Origin: Botryobacter ruber
Lineage (GTDB): Bacteria > Bacteroidota > Bacteroidia > Cytophagales > Hymenobacteraceae
Assembly (NCBI RefSeq): GCF_003347595.2
Contig: NZ_QCZK02000027.1
Coordinates: forward strand, 1 to 61,406
Direction of reading: 5' to 3'
DNA: 61,406 nucleotides
Below the pieces are notes generated by a model. The model made no database searches. It saw nothing but the letters and a program-made list of their open reading frames with translations, and was not told where the DNA came from. A program made the position numbers and the translations under genes. Below, piece after piece: positions 21,871 to 31,300 of this stretch (the stretch's first letter is position 1; each line of letters begins with the position of its first letter).

Positions 21871-24264
21871 TTGATATATCCAGAGAATTTTGAAATAAAG
21901 ATTGGCTTTGCCCAGGTGCGCGAAATGCTGTCGGACCTGTGCCTGAGCCCGCTGGGGCGCCAGTTCGTGCACCGGATGCAGTTCCTGACCCGCCACGACC
22001 TGATCCTGCGATTATTACAGCAAACAGACGAATTTAAACAACTGCTGGAGTCGGATGCCGAAATTCCGCTGCAGCATTATTTTGACGTAACGGCTCACCT
22101 TGACCGGGCAGCTATTGTGGGCGCTTTCCTGGAAGTGTCGGCAATTTACGAGATCAAGATGTCGCTGCGCACCATCCGCGGCTCCCTGAAATTTATTTCG
22201 GGCACGGAAGAAGGCAAGTTCGAAGCCCTCAAAGCACTGGGTGCCAACGTAACGGTAGAGCGCTCGCTCATCGCGGCATTAGACAAAGTGGTAGACGATG
22301 CCGGTGCCGTGCGCGACGATGCCACCCCGGAATTGCAGCGCCTCAAGCGTGACCTCATCCATCAGCAGAGCATCCTGCGCAAGCAGATCCAGTCCATCCT
22401 GAAGCACGCCAAAAACGAAGGCTGGACACCCGGCGATGCCGAACCAACCATCCGTGGCGGCCGCCTGGTAATTCCGGTTATTGCCGAGCACAAGCGCCGC
22501 GTAAAAGGACTGATTCACGATGAATCGAATACGGGGCAGACGGTGTACATCGAGCCGGAGTCTATCTTCGAACTTAATAACGACATCAAGGACCTGGAGA
22601 ATGCCTACCACCGCGAGCTGATCCGCATCCTGGTGGGGCTCACGAACACGCTGCGCAATTTTATCCCGGAGCTGCGGAAGGCGTACCAGTACCTGGGCCT
22701 GCTCGATTTTATCCGGGCAAAGGCAGCTTTCGCGCGTCGTGTGGAAGGGGAGAAGCCCGAGCTGTATAAGTACCCGCACATCAACTGGAAGCAGGCCTTT
22801 CACCCCTTGCTTTACCTCTCGCACAGGCAGCTGGGCCGCCTGACGGTGCCCATGAGCCTGACACTGAACCGGGACCAGCGCATCCTGCTTATATCCGGAC
22901 CAAACGCCGGCGGTAAATCGGTGAGCCTGAAAACAGTGGGACTGGTGCAATACATGTTGCAGTGCGGCATGCTGATCCCGGTGGAAGACGGTTCGGAAGC
23001 AGGCGTGTTCCAGGACATCTTCATCGACATCGGTGATGAGCAATCCATCGAAAACGACCTGAGTACCTACAGCTCCCACCTCACCAACATGAAAAAGTTC
23101 GTGACGGTGGCCGACAAAAACAGCCTGGTGCTAATCGACGAATTTGGTACGGGTACAGAGCCTGTGTTGGGTGGCGCCATCGCCGAGGCCGTGCTGCAGA
23201 ACCTGAACGACAGCAAGGTGTTTGGCGTGATCACGACCCACTACACCAACCTGAAAAATTACGCCGAGAAAACGCCGGGCATCATTAACGGGGCCATGCG
23301 CTACGATCATAAACACCTGCAGCCGCTTTACCAGTTGGAGATCGGCAAGCCGGGTTCGTCGTTTGCCATCGAGATTGCCCGCAAGATCGGGCTGCCCAAG
23401 CACATCGTCGACAAAGCGAGCAGCCTGGTAGGGAAAGACAAAATCCGCTACGACCGCCTGCTCGAAGAGCTGGAGAGCGAAAAGCTGGAGCTGGAAACCA
23501 AGCTGCGCGAAGTGGCCACGCAGGAGCGTAAGCTGAAGTCGTCGGTAAAAGAATACACCGACCTGAAGAATTACCTCGACGAAAGCAAGCAGGACATCAT
23601 GCGCGAAGCCAAAGGCAAAGCCAAACTCTTGCTCAAAGATGCAAACCAGAAAATAGAAGCCACCATTCAGCAGATTAAGCAAAACCAGGCCGAGAAGGAA
23701 GCAACCAAAGAGGCGCGCAAAGAGCTGGAGACATTTTCGGCCAAGGTGCGGGAGGAGGAGCCACGGCCAGCCTTCAAACGCAGTGCCGGCGGCAAAGCCC
23801 TGAAAGAAGGCGACAACGTGTCGCTGATCGGGCAGGATTCTTATGGCCAGATCGTGGGCATTAAAGGCAAAACAGCTGAAGTGATGTTCGGCGGCCTGAA
23901 GACGCTGGTGAAGGTAGACAACCTGGAAAAAGTAGAAGGGCAGCTGCCCAACCTGAACAAAAAAGCGAAGGCAGAGTCAGGCTACAGCCGCGGCCTCGAC
24001 ATCACCCGCCGCATGGCCGACTTCAACAGCACGCTCGACATCCGGGGCGAATACGCCGAAGACGCCCTAACCAAAGTGATGAACTTCACGGACGAAGCCA
24101 TCATGCTGGGGATCCCGGAGATCAAGATCATCCACGGACGCGGCAATGGTATCCTGCGCCAGATCGTGCGCGACTACCTGTATTCCGTTAGAGAAGTTGC
24201 CAGCTTGGGCAGCGAAGCGGAGGAGCGAGGCGGCGACGGCGCAACGTTGGCTGTGCTGAAGTAG
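21871..24264 (+). CDS. mutS2: MutS2 family ATPase/Smr endonuclease
   Basis: The 797-aa protein is full length for MutS2. It has an N-terminal clamp/lever region, a Walker A motif GPNAGGKS at about residues 343-350 and DLSTYSSHL with VLIDEFGTGTEP (Walker B region near 419). A long coiled coil follows (about 530-640), then a KOW-like segment and a C-terminal Smr nuclease domain with LDIRGEYAEDAL and KIIHGRGNGILR. It lacks the MutS mismatch-recognition domain. MutS2 proteins suppress homologous recombination or act on collided ribosomes. The start is a TTG at 21871; no ATG upstream is in frame with good context. A tandem-repeat tract follows the stop. Confidence 0.93.
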   Translation: MIYPENFEIKIGFAQVREMLSDLCLSPLGRQFVHRMQFLTRHDLILRLLQQTDEFKQLLESDAEIPLQHYFDVTAHLDRAAIVGAFLEVSAIYEIKMSLRTIRGSLKFISGTEEGKFEALKALGANVTVERSLIAALDKVVDDAGAVRDDATPELQRLKRDLIHQQSILRKQIQSILKHAKNEGWTPGDAEPTIRGGRLVIPVIAEHKRRVKGLIHDESNTGQTVYIEPESIFELNNDIKDLENAYHRELIRILVGLTNTLRNFIPELRKAYQYLGLLDFIRAKAAFARRVEGEKPELYKYPHINWKQAFHPLLYLSHRQLGRLTVPMSLTLNRDQRILLISGPNAGGKSVSLKTVGLVQYMLQCGMLIPVEDGSEAGVFQDIFIDIGDEQSIENDLSTYSSHLTNMKKFVTVADKNSLVLIDEFGTGTEPVLGGAIAEAVLQNLNDSKVFGVITTHYTNLKNYAEKTPGIINGAMRYDHKHLQPLYQLEIGKPGSSFAIEIARKIGLPKHIVDKASSLVGKDKIRYDRLLEELESEKLELETKLREVATQERKLKSSVKEYTDLKNYLDESKQDIMREAKGKAKLLLKDANQKIEATIQQIKQNQAEKEATKEARKELETFSAKVREEEPRPAFKRSAGGKALKEGDNVSLIGQDSYGQIVGIKGKTAEVMFGGLKTLVKVDNLEKVEGQLPNLNKKAKAESGYSRGLDITRRMADFNSTLDIRGEYAEDALTKVMNFTDEAIMLGIPEIKIIHGRGNGILRQIVRDYLYSVREVASLGSEAEERGGDGATLAVLK

Positions 24265-24308
24265 AACAGGGAGTTAGAGAGTTTGGGAGTTAGAAAGTTT
24301 AGGAGTTA

Positions 24309-24335
24309 GAAAGGTAGAAAGGTAGAAAGGTAGAA
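24309..24335 (+). repeat. 8-bp tandem repeat AAAGGTAG
   Basis: About three and a half units of AAAGGTAG. The reverse-complement tract CTACCTTT occurs at 35351-35395. Confidence 0.8.
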
Positions 24336-24338
24336 TTT

Positions 24339-24434
24339 GTAGGGGGTTAAAAATATTCAACCCTCTAAGAGAGAGGTAGTTATTTTGTAGGGGTTGCAAA
24401 TCTTCAACCCTTTTACAGAGAGAGATAAAATGAA
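24339..24434 (+). repeat. Two-copy 48-bp direct repeat
   Basis: Copy 1 (24339-24386) starts GTAGGGGGTTAAAAATATTC and copy 2 (24387-24434) starts GTAGGGGTTGCAAATCTTC. Each contains a GGGGTT...TTCAACCC hairpin followed by an AGAGAGAG stretch. Confidence 0.75.
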
Positions 24435-24532
24435 GTTGTTTGTGCAGGAGAGGCGGTGCCTGCGTCTCCTGCACGCCTCACAAACAAACACAATCCTGTT
24501 ATTCCTTAAATCTTCTTCATCATGTGCAGACA

Positions 24533-24624
24533 AAAAATCCGTGCCATCCTTGAATCTGTTTAATCCGTGATTCAGACAAAAAACACAGAAATCATTTTAA
24601 TCACCGAAAATCAGCGGTTCAGAC
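24533..24624. repeat. GTCTGAAC-family repeat, diverged or rearranged copy
   Basis: Segments such as GAATCTGTTTAATCCGTGAT with TCAGACAAAA, and AATCAGCGGTTCAGACAA, carry the same end motif as the elements at 21047, 38566 and 41316. The arms are not simply symmetrical here. Confidence 0.5.
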
Positions 24625-24627
24625 AAC

Positions 24628-24706
24628 AGCAGCGGCAATGGTGGCAGGTGCAGCAAATAAAAATGACTAAAAATATTCTGCAGCACCTGCCACCACAGCC
24701 GCTGCT
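24628..24706. repeat. Hairpin of two inverted dispersed-repeat copies
   Basis: AGCAGCGGCAATGGTGGCAG with GTGCAGCA (24628-24655) faces TGCAGCACCTGCCACCACAG with CCGCTGCT (24679-24706). The arms pair over 28 bp with about three mismatches around a 23-nt A+T-rich loop. It ends 10 bp after the stop of the reverse-strand DUF4302 gene and may end its transcript. Confidence 0.75.
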
Positions 24707-24715
24707 CCTCTAAAC

Positions 24716-26038
24716 TTATTGCCGGAACAGTCGCATCCAGACTTTGGCATCTTTGGCGCTGACCAATACGACCACATTTTCGCTTTCCTGCACATAATAA
24801 TAGCCTTGTGCATCCACCCATTGTTCCCTGGTAGCCGTAACAATCGGTACATACGCTTCGGGAACGGGAGGGATGTTTTGAAACAGCTCTTCTAAATTAC
24901 CATTAAACGTGAAAATAATCCTGCCATCGTTTGTAACCCTTGAGGTAGCGGTGGGGCCATAATCCAGGGAGGGTGAATTGGTGGCGGGATCTACCAAAAC
25001 AAAACCTAGCAAATCAAACGAATTTCGGTAAAAATTAGGCCAGTAAACTAAAAAGAACATATTCGGGATGGAGAATACGTTGAAAAGGTCATCGTCATCA
25101 GCTGTTTCGAAGCCGCCTGTTGCCCAGTAACTCTGCCCTTCGGGACTCAACAACAGGCTCCTGGCTCCCGCTGCATTTACTACTGCCGGGCTGTTCGCCT
25201 CACGGATGCTGCCTGCCGTATTATTTGAAGAAAAACTGATGCTGTTGGTGCCGGCGTTGTACTGGACATTGTTCAGTTCAGTTATCGTGATGCCGTTGGC
25301 GGTGAGCGGTTCTACCAGCGTAATGCCAGTTGGCGTAAAAAAGTAATTGGTTGTATACTGCTTCAGCGCATTGTCTTCGCCGTAGCTAAAGGTAATGCTT
25401 CTTCTGCGGGTATCCACCGAAAGGTCAAATGCATTACCACCTATGGTGAGCCGCTTGAAGTAGGTTTTGAGCTGGTTCATGTTCTCGAAAACCTGTGCGG
25501 TAGCGGCAATGCTCGGAATGAAATTCGCTGCTTCATCGGCTGTGGCCCTTGTCAGGACAAGCCTGCTGTCGCGGAAATTACCGCGTAGCGTAATGGTTTC
25601 CGGCGTTACCGATTCAAAAGAATATTCGAAATCCGAATCCAGGCCAACGCCCCGGTCGCCTCCGCTGATGGTTTCGTCGGGGTCGGTGAGGATGTGCAGG
25701 TAGTTATAGGTGTCAAATATCAGGGTGGGGCGCTGCATGGTTTTCAGTCGGTACGTGCTTTCTTTTGGCGTTACCGATGCCGCGTTTATATCCGCGGACA
25801 TGACCACTTTATTATCTTCCTGGAACCGGAACAGGAAACTGTAGGCCCCGCCGCTGCCCGGGTACAGCACCGCCTTCCAGCCATGCTCTGCGCTCACCAA
25901 CTGCTGCTTATATTCGCTTAATGCCTGGTTCAGCCGCTCGCCCGGTCTTTCCCCGGGTGCAGGGTCATCGTCGTCCTTGCATCCTGAAAAAAAGGAAATC
26001 AGCAGCAGACTAAAAAATAAGATCTTTTTCATGCTCAT
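24716..26038 (-). CDS. DUF4302 family lipoprotein of the SusC/D locus
   Basis: The 440-aa lipoprotein has the lipobox FFSGC at about residue 20, followed by an Asp-rich linker (KDDDDP). The segment ERLNQALSEYKQQLVSAEHG with WKAVLYPGSGGAYSFLFRF is the start typical of DUF4302 proteins, which are regularly encoded beside SusC/SusD pairs and HExxH lipoproteins in Bacteroidota. The C-terminal 60 residues are less regular. It is presumably surface-exposed and binds or processes the imported substrate; the function is unknown for the family. It is last in the reverse-strand order SusC-SusD-metallohydrolase-DUF4302 and starts 29 bp after the previous gene. Confidence 0.8.
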   Translation of the reverse strand: MSMKKILFFSLLLISFFSGCKDDDDPAPGERPGERLNQALSEYKQQLVSAEHGWKAVLYPGSGGAYSFLFRFQEDNKVVMSADINAASVTPKESTYRLKTMQRPTLIFDTYNYLHILTDPDETISGGDRGVGLDSDFEYSFESVTPETITLRGNFRDSRLVLTRATADEAANFIPSIAATAQVFENMNQLKTYFKRLTIGGNAFDLSVDTRRRSITFSYGEDNALKQYTTNYFFTPTGITLVEPLTANGITITELNNVQYNAGTNSISFSSNNTAGSIREANSPAVVNAAGARSLLLSPEGQSYWATGGFETADDDDLFNVFSIPNMFFLVYWPNFYRNSFDLLGFVLVDPATNSPSLDYGPTATSRVTNDGRIIFTFNGNLEELFQNIPPVPEAYVPIVTATREQWVDAQGYYYVQESENVVVLVSAKDAKVWMRLFRQ

Positions 26039-26067
26039 AACGTGCCGGTTAATCTGGAACCAGTGTC

Positions 26068-26913
26068 TTATAGTGTATTGATTGCGGTCTGTGTCCGGGC
26101 CTGTAAACTGTAGAAGTCAATGTTCCAGGTCTCTTTAAAATATCGTACCACCAGCTGCTCTTTTTCCCGGAAATCTTCCCGGGCTTCGGCAGGCTGACTG
26201 TTGACGATGGCATCAAATCCTGCTTTTCCCTCGATCAGCATGATCGACACCATTTCTACAAAGTCTTCGTTGGGGCTGCTCCGGGCGTACTCGGTAATAA
26301 ACCCCCTGGACCGGGCATCTGCCAGCGAGAAATCGTTCCAGCTGGCGGTATATCCGGTGGAAATGTTCTGGAAAGCCTGCGGATACATTACCGTCTGGTG
26401 CAGGATGTGCGCAAATTCGTGGTGAATGGTATGCAGCATCTGCCGCACCTCTTCCTTGTCTGATTTCGAAAACTGGTTGATGACAAACAGCAGGATCTTT
26501 CGCCCGCCTTCTGCTGTTCCGAGCGTAATGGTGCCGTTGTCGTTATAGGAGGCGCTGCCTATCAGCACGAACTGTTTCGGCGAGAGCCGTTTGATAAAGG
26601 TAGAACCACCCTCGGCTTCATAGGGATCGATCCAGGTGTGCTTGATGGCCTCCATTACCGGTATCACCTTGTCTTCCATTACCGGGGCCAGCACCCGGTC
26701 GAGCGGCACCTCGTAGCGGTCGAACCTGTATTTTACTTCGATGTTGTACGGAACCACAAAGTTTTCATACAGCCAGTTGTCGAGGGCGCTTTTCTCCCAG
26801 TTATCGCCCGTAAAGTCGATGCCGGAAATATCCGGTTCGTCCTCCTCAGAGCAGGAAAAGGCGAGGGTAGCGGTAAGGAACAGCAACAGGAGTTTATAGA
26901 TTTTATGTGCCAT
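26068..26913 (-). CDS. Substrate import-associated zinc metallohydrolase lipoprotein
   Basis: The 281-aa lipoprotein has its Cys at about residue 21 (TLAFSC). The zinc-binding motif is HEFAH at residues 165-169, preceded by HTIH and followed by ILHQTVMYP. NEDFVEMVS (about 215-223) probably supplies the third ligand. The family (TIGR04549-like) occurs specifically in operons with SusC/SusD-type transporters. It is anchored in the outer membrane, and proteolysis or another hydrolysis of the cargo is the inferred task. It lies 13 bp after susD and 29 bp before the DUF4302 gene. Confidence 0.85.
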   Translation of the reverse strand: MAHKIYKLLLLFLTATLAFSCSEEDEPDISGIDFTGDNWEKSALDNWLYENFVVPYNIEVKYRFDRYEVPLDRVLAPVMEDKVIPVMEAIKHTWIDPYEAEGGSTFIKRLSPKQFVLIGSASYNDNGTITLGTAEGGRKILLFVINQFSKSDKEEVRQMLHTIHHEFAHILHQTVMYPQAFQNISTGYTASWNDFSLADARSRGFITEYARSSPNEDFVEMVSIMLIEGKAGFDAIVNSQPAEAREDFREKEQLVVRYFKETWNIDFYSLQARTQTAINTL

Positions 26914-26926
26914 GATCTTTTTTTGC

Positions 26927-28387
26927 TTAGCGTGGATTCAGTTCTACACCTGCCAGTTTTGCCTCCTGCGGAATCTGCAGTACCCGGCGCGGGTCATCTG
27001 CTGCTACTGTAAAGCTCTGGCCGTCGGCGGTGGTGTGCGTAACGGGCAGGCGGTGCCGCAGAATGTCGAACCAGCGTTTTCCTTCCTGCACAAATTCTGC
27101 TGCTTTAAAATCCAGTAACGTATTCAGCAGCGCCTGTTTGGTATTGGATGTTTTGTAAAAAGCGCGGGCTTTTGCATCGGTTACGGCATGTGTACTCGGG
27201 TTATAATTTTCTATCCGGTGGCGGGCATACATGTTCAGGTCGGCACGCGCTTCTGCAAAACGGTTAAGTTCGATATAAGCCTCGGCCCGGTTGAAGAGCA
27301 CTTCTTCGGCCGTAAATAACGGGAAGATGGTATAAGGAAAACCGATCTCGGCATTCGGGTCTACGCGTACAAAATGTTCCCGGAACTTGAGGATAAGCCA
27401 GTGGTCGGTACCCTGTGTGTAAAGCGGCTGCACCCATTGGGCGCCTGTTACATTCGGGCTCCGGAAGAAGTAATTAACGACAGGCGTGGCAAAGCCATAG
27501 CGGTAACGGGCATAGTTGCGGGCCCATAACGACGAAGCCTCCACCAGCAGCAGGTTCGCGTTCTGTGATGCCTGCGTGTAAATAGCCAGTCCTTCGTTGG
27601 CGGTCAGTTTGCTGTACACGCCAACCCAGGGCCGCAGGTTGGGCTCTATGCTGCCCCCGCCAAAGGTCTGGTTCGCATGGTCGATCACTTTCTGGTATTC
27701 GCGTTTAAACAGGTAATACCGGGTAGCAAAGGCATGTGCTGCCGCTGTGTTAAAATGGTATTTGGGTACACGGTAGGCGTTGTTGTTCAGCAGCGGTAGC
27801 CCCGTTGTCAGGTCCTGCTCAATTTTTTGGTACACATACGACACCGTGCGGCGGTCATACTGCGCCAGCACCACTTTTTCGGGCTCCGTTACATAGGGGA
27901 CACCGGGATCGGTACCAGCAGTAGCCGGATCATATACCTTGGCGTATAATGTTACCAGCATGAAATGGGCGTATGCTCTTGCCACCAAAGCCTCACCTTT
28001 CTGGGCGCTGTAGGCTTCGGGGTTCGGAGCTTTGCTGATGGCTTCCAGGGCATGGTTGGCAGCGGCAATGGCAGCATAGCAGGCATTCCAGTAATTATCC
28101 GGGGAGCCTTGGGCTTTGCTCTGCACATCCTGGTAAAAGTAAGGGTTGCGGTTGGTTTCGTCTATCACAGCACCAGACACATTGCCTTTGTCCTGCGCCA
28201 GGTCCGACATGGCTTCGGTAAAGGTGGCATAATCGGCCTGCGGATAGGCGGTTGCCAGCAGCTCCTTAACTTTTTCCACGGTATCGAGCTGCGTCCGCTG
28301 GTCTACTGCCTGGTCCAGGTAATCGCTGCAGCCGGAGAAAGCGAGGGTACTGCTAAGGAACGTATAGAAAAGATATTTTTTTATCAT
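26927..28387 (-). CDS. RagB/SusD family nutrient-binding outer-membrane lipoprotein
   Basis: The 486-aa lipoprotein has a signal peptide with the lipobox LAFSGC at about residue 20. It shows SusD-like helices with KGEALVARAYAHFMLVTLYA (about residues 124-143), AAAHAFATRYYLFKREYQKV and EEVLFNRAEAYIELNRFAEA (TPR-like), and the C-terminal GKRWFDILRHRLPV. It caps the SusC barrel encoded immediately upstream (12 bp) and binds the substrate on the cell surface. The ligand cannot be derived from the sequence. With a metallohydrolase instead of glycoside hydrolases in the operon, a peptide-like ligand is more likely than a glycan; this is inference. Confidence 0.9.
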   Translation of the reverse strand: MIKKYLFYTFLSSTLAFSGCSDYLDQAVDQRTQLDTVEKVKELLATAYPQADYATFTEAMSDLAQDKGNVSGAVIDETNRNPYFYQDVQSKAQGSPDNYWNACYAAIAAANHALEAISKAPNPEAYSAQKGEALVARAYAHFMLVTLYAKVYDPATAGTDPGVPYVTEPEKVVLAQYDRRTVSYVYQKIEQDLTTGLPLLNNNAYRVPKYHFNTAAAHAFATRYYLFKREYQKVIDHANQTFGGGSIEPNLRPWVGVYSKLTANEGLAIYTQASQNANLLLVEASSLWARNYARYRYGFATPVVNYFFRSPNVTGAQWVQPLYTQGTDHWLILKFREHFVRVDPNAEIGFPYTIFPLFTAEEVLFNRAEAYIELNRFAEARADLNMYARHRIENYNPSTHAVTDAKARAFYKTSNTKQALLNTLLDFKAAEFVQEGKRWFDILRHRLPVTHTTADGQSFTVAADDPRRVLQIPQEAKLAGVELNPR

Positions 28388-28399
28388 ACAGGAAAAAAA

Positions 28400-31300
28400 T
28401 TAAAAGCCGGCTTTGAGTGACAAGGTAAACTGACGGGGGATGGGCATGGCCACACCGCCCGAGTTAAAGAACTCCGGGTCCTGCCCGTTCAGGCGGCTGT
28501 CGGCATAAATCAGCCAGATGTTGTTGGCCACTAAACTCACGGACATGCTGTTGACGCCCAGTTTCCCGGTAAAGTTTGTTGGCAGGTTATAGCCCAGCGA
28601 CACCTGCTTCAGGCGTACAAAGTCGCCATCCACCACGCGTGCCGTGGAGTAGTTGTAGTTGTTGTAAGGATAGCCGTTGTTTAAAGTAGTTGCGGTGAGG
28701 CGGTCTAAAATAGAGGGCACATTGGTTGTGTTTTCATCTCCGGGCATTACCCACCGATGCAGGAATACCTCCGGCATGGCGTCCAGGTCGGTATAGCTTG
28801 TCTTGAACGTCTGTGTTAACCTGATTTTGTTTCCCGCGCTGTAAGTGACCAGACCGGAGAGTGTAAAATTTTTGTATTGCACGGAATTAAACCACCCGCC
28901 GGTTACCACAGGGTCTACCGGACCTTCATAAATCAGGTTGTCGGTCTTGTCGCTCTGCAGGTAAACATTAGGACTACTTTCGCCATCTTCGTTTATTAAG
29001 ATCGGGTAGCCGGCACGTGGATTCAGCGCTTCAAACGGGATAGAGTAGAGGCCGCGGTAGGGGAAGCCCTGCCTGGGGCCGCCTTCCGGAATGACCAGCG
29101 ACCAGATATCGGGATCGCTGCGCAGGTTGGTGATCTTGCCTTTGTTGTAGCCGAAGGTAAACTGGGTGCGCACTTTCAGGTCCTGGTTGTCGACTACACC
29201 ACCCCCGATGGTTGCCTCTACACCATGCGATTTCATGTCGGCGTAGTTGGCGATCTTGTATTCTTCGCCGCCAATGCCCGAGGTCCGGATACGGCCAATG
29301 AGATCGAAGCCATTGCGGAGGTAACCGTCCAGCGTTATCTGCAGCCGCTCGTTGAACAGGCCGGCGTCGATACCTACGTTGGTTTCGTACTGCTTCTCCC
29401 AGGTCAGCTCCGAGTTCTCCAGGTTCTGGATAAAGATGATCGTTTCCACTTCCGATAGGTAAGGTCTGCGGGCGCTGGCGCTTTGCAGTACCAGGCTGGA
29501 GTTGGTGGCATTACCCATGCTGGCGGTAAGGCCGTACGTGCCACGCAGCGTCAGTCGCCTGATCTTGTCCAGTTCCTGCATAAAAGGTTCGGTATCGATG
29601 TTCCAGGAGCCGCTCACGTTCCAGGTGGGAAGCCAGCGGGCAGTGCGCGATTCGCCCAAAAGGTTGGAACCGTCGTAGCGCACGGTGCCGTTCAGGTTGT
29701 ATTTGCCTTTGTAGGAGTAAGCCGCATTAGCCATGTAAGCCAGAAACCGGTCGTAGCGCAGGCTCATGTTGTAGTAGTTGAAGTTTCCTTCCACGCCCTG
29801 TTTGATGGCATTCGGATCTATAAAAGGCACTCCGCCTTTGTTGTACTGGTAGCCATAGCCCGTAAAGCCTTTGTTCTGCCTGTCGGCGTACCGCAGCTCC
29901 TGCGATGCAAATAGTCTGACGGTGTGGTCGTTGGCAAAAGTCTGGTCCCAGTCGAGGGTGTTGCGGAGGTAGTAACTGGTCAGGTTGTCGTCGTTGGTGG
30001 TGTAGATACCGCCCTGTGGCAGCACGGTAACCGGTTGCGCTTCTGGGTTGTCCGGATTCCGGTACAGGAACTTGTTTCGTTCCTGGATGGTCGCATCCAC
30101 GCCTTCGCCATAAATGGTGCCGGCACGGTACGCCTGGGCCATGTTGGACTCTTCGGTTACCTTATGCTCCCGGTTTGTTTTGGCATAGCGCAGGGCGCCG
30201 GAAAAGTTGTAGTTCAGGTTCTTCAGAATCTTGTAGTTGACATCGGCCTGCAGTTTCAGGTCGAGCAGGGAAATATCGAGGGTGTTGTTTTCAAGTTCAT
30301 GGAGGATGTTGAATGGAGCAAAGCTTCTGCGGAAAAATTCCCGGTTGCCGTTCTCATCGAAAGCTGTGAGGGTGCGGCTGGTGTTGATGACATAGCTGAA
30401 GGGGTTGATATCGAAGTCGCGGCTATAGGCACCCGTAACCGGATCGCTGACACGGCTCACTGTTCCCGGTGCCTGCTGGTCGCGGATGGAGCCCTGCGAA
30501 ATTAAGCCGATGGACAGCTTGTCCGTAACTTTAAAGTTGGCTCGGGCATTGCCGGTAAAGCGTTTCACCTGGTCGGCTACAGTCCAGCCGTTATCCTGCA
30601 GGTAGCTGGTAGAAAAATAGAGTTGCGTTTTTTCGGTACCCGACGAAATACTCAGCGAGTGCTCCTGCATAAACGAATTCCGGAACAGCACATCAAACCA
30701 GTCGGTGTTGGCACGGGCGTAGCGTTGCAGGAATCCTGCTTTGGCTTCGCGTGAGTTTTCCAGCCCGAAGGTGCCGTTCGTTTCGTCGTAGGTATGAATC
30801 AGTTCCGCCATTTTCGTGAAAACGCCGCCATTCTGCACCCGAGACACATCCGAATAATTGAGCCAGCCTTTCTGCTCCATTTCCAGGTACACCGCCATCT
30901 GGTCTGCCGAGTTCAGGATATCGAAATTGCGGTAGCTGGGCTTCAGGTAAGTGGAGTAGTTGCCGGTATAGGAGACAATTGGTTTGCCGATCTTTCCTTT
31001 TTTGGTCGTAATCACCACCACGCCGTTCATGGCGCGGGCACCGTACATGGCCGTAGCCGAAGCGTCTTTTAATATCTGGAAACTCTCGATATCGTCCGGG
31101 TTCAGGCCGGCAACCGAAGAACCGATCAGCGTGGCCGGGTCGCCGGTAGAGAGCTGCTCGTTCGATACGTTTACCACATCCTCCAGCACGATGCCGTCCA
31201 CGACCCACAGCGGCTTATTATCGCCGGTAATGGAGGTGGCGCCGCGCACCCTTATTTTTGGCGCCGCCCCAAAGGTGCCCGAAACGTTCTGCACCTGCAC

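Larger units (their letters stand above)
24265..24715. other. 451-bp repeat island after mutS2
   Basis: The gap contains GAGTTAG/AGTTTGGGAG low-complexity sequence with an 8-bp tandem AAAGGTAG (24309-24335) and a two-copy 48-bp direct repeat (24339-24434). A GTCTGAAC-family segment lies at about 24533-24624, and two inverted copies of the dispersed repeat form a hairpin (24628-24706). No gene is evident. Confidence 0.65.

Noticed and set aside
21871..24264. Reading the ATPase gene as mutS (mismatch recognition)
   Set aside because: The N-terminal mismatch-binding domain is missing and a C-terminal Smr domain is present, which identifies MutS2.
24309..24335. Possible CRISPR-like or regulatory tandem array
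   Set aside because: 8-bp direct units without spacers; simple tandem repeat, also seen at 35351-35395.
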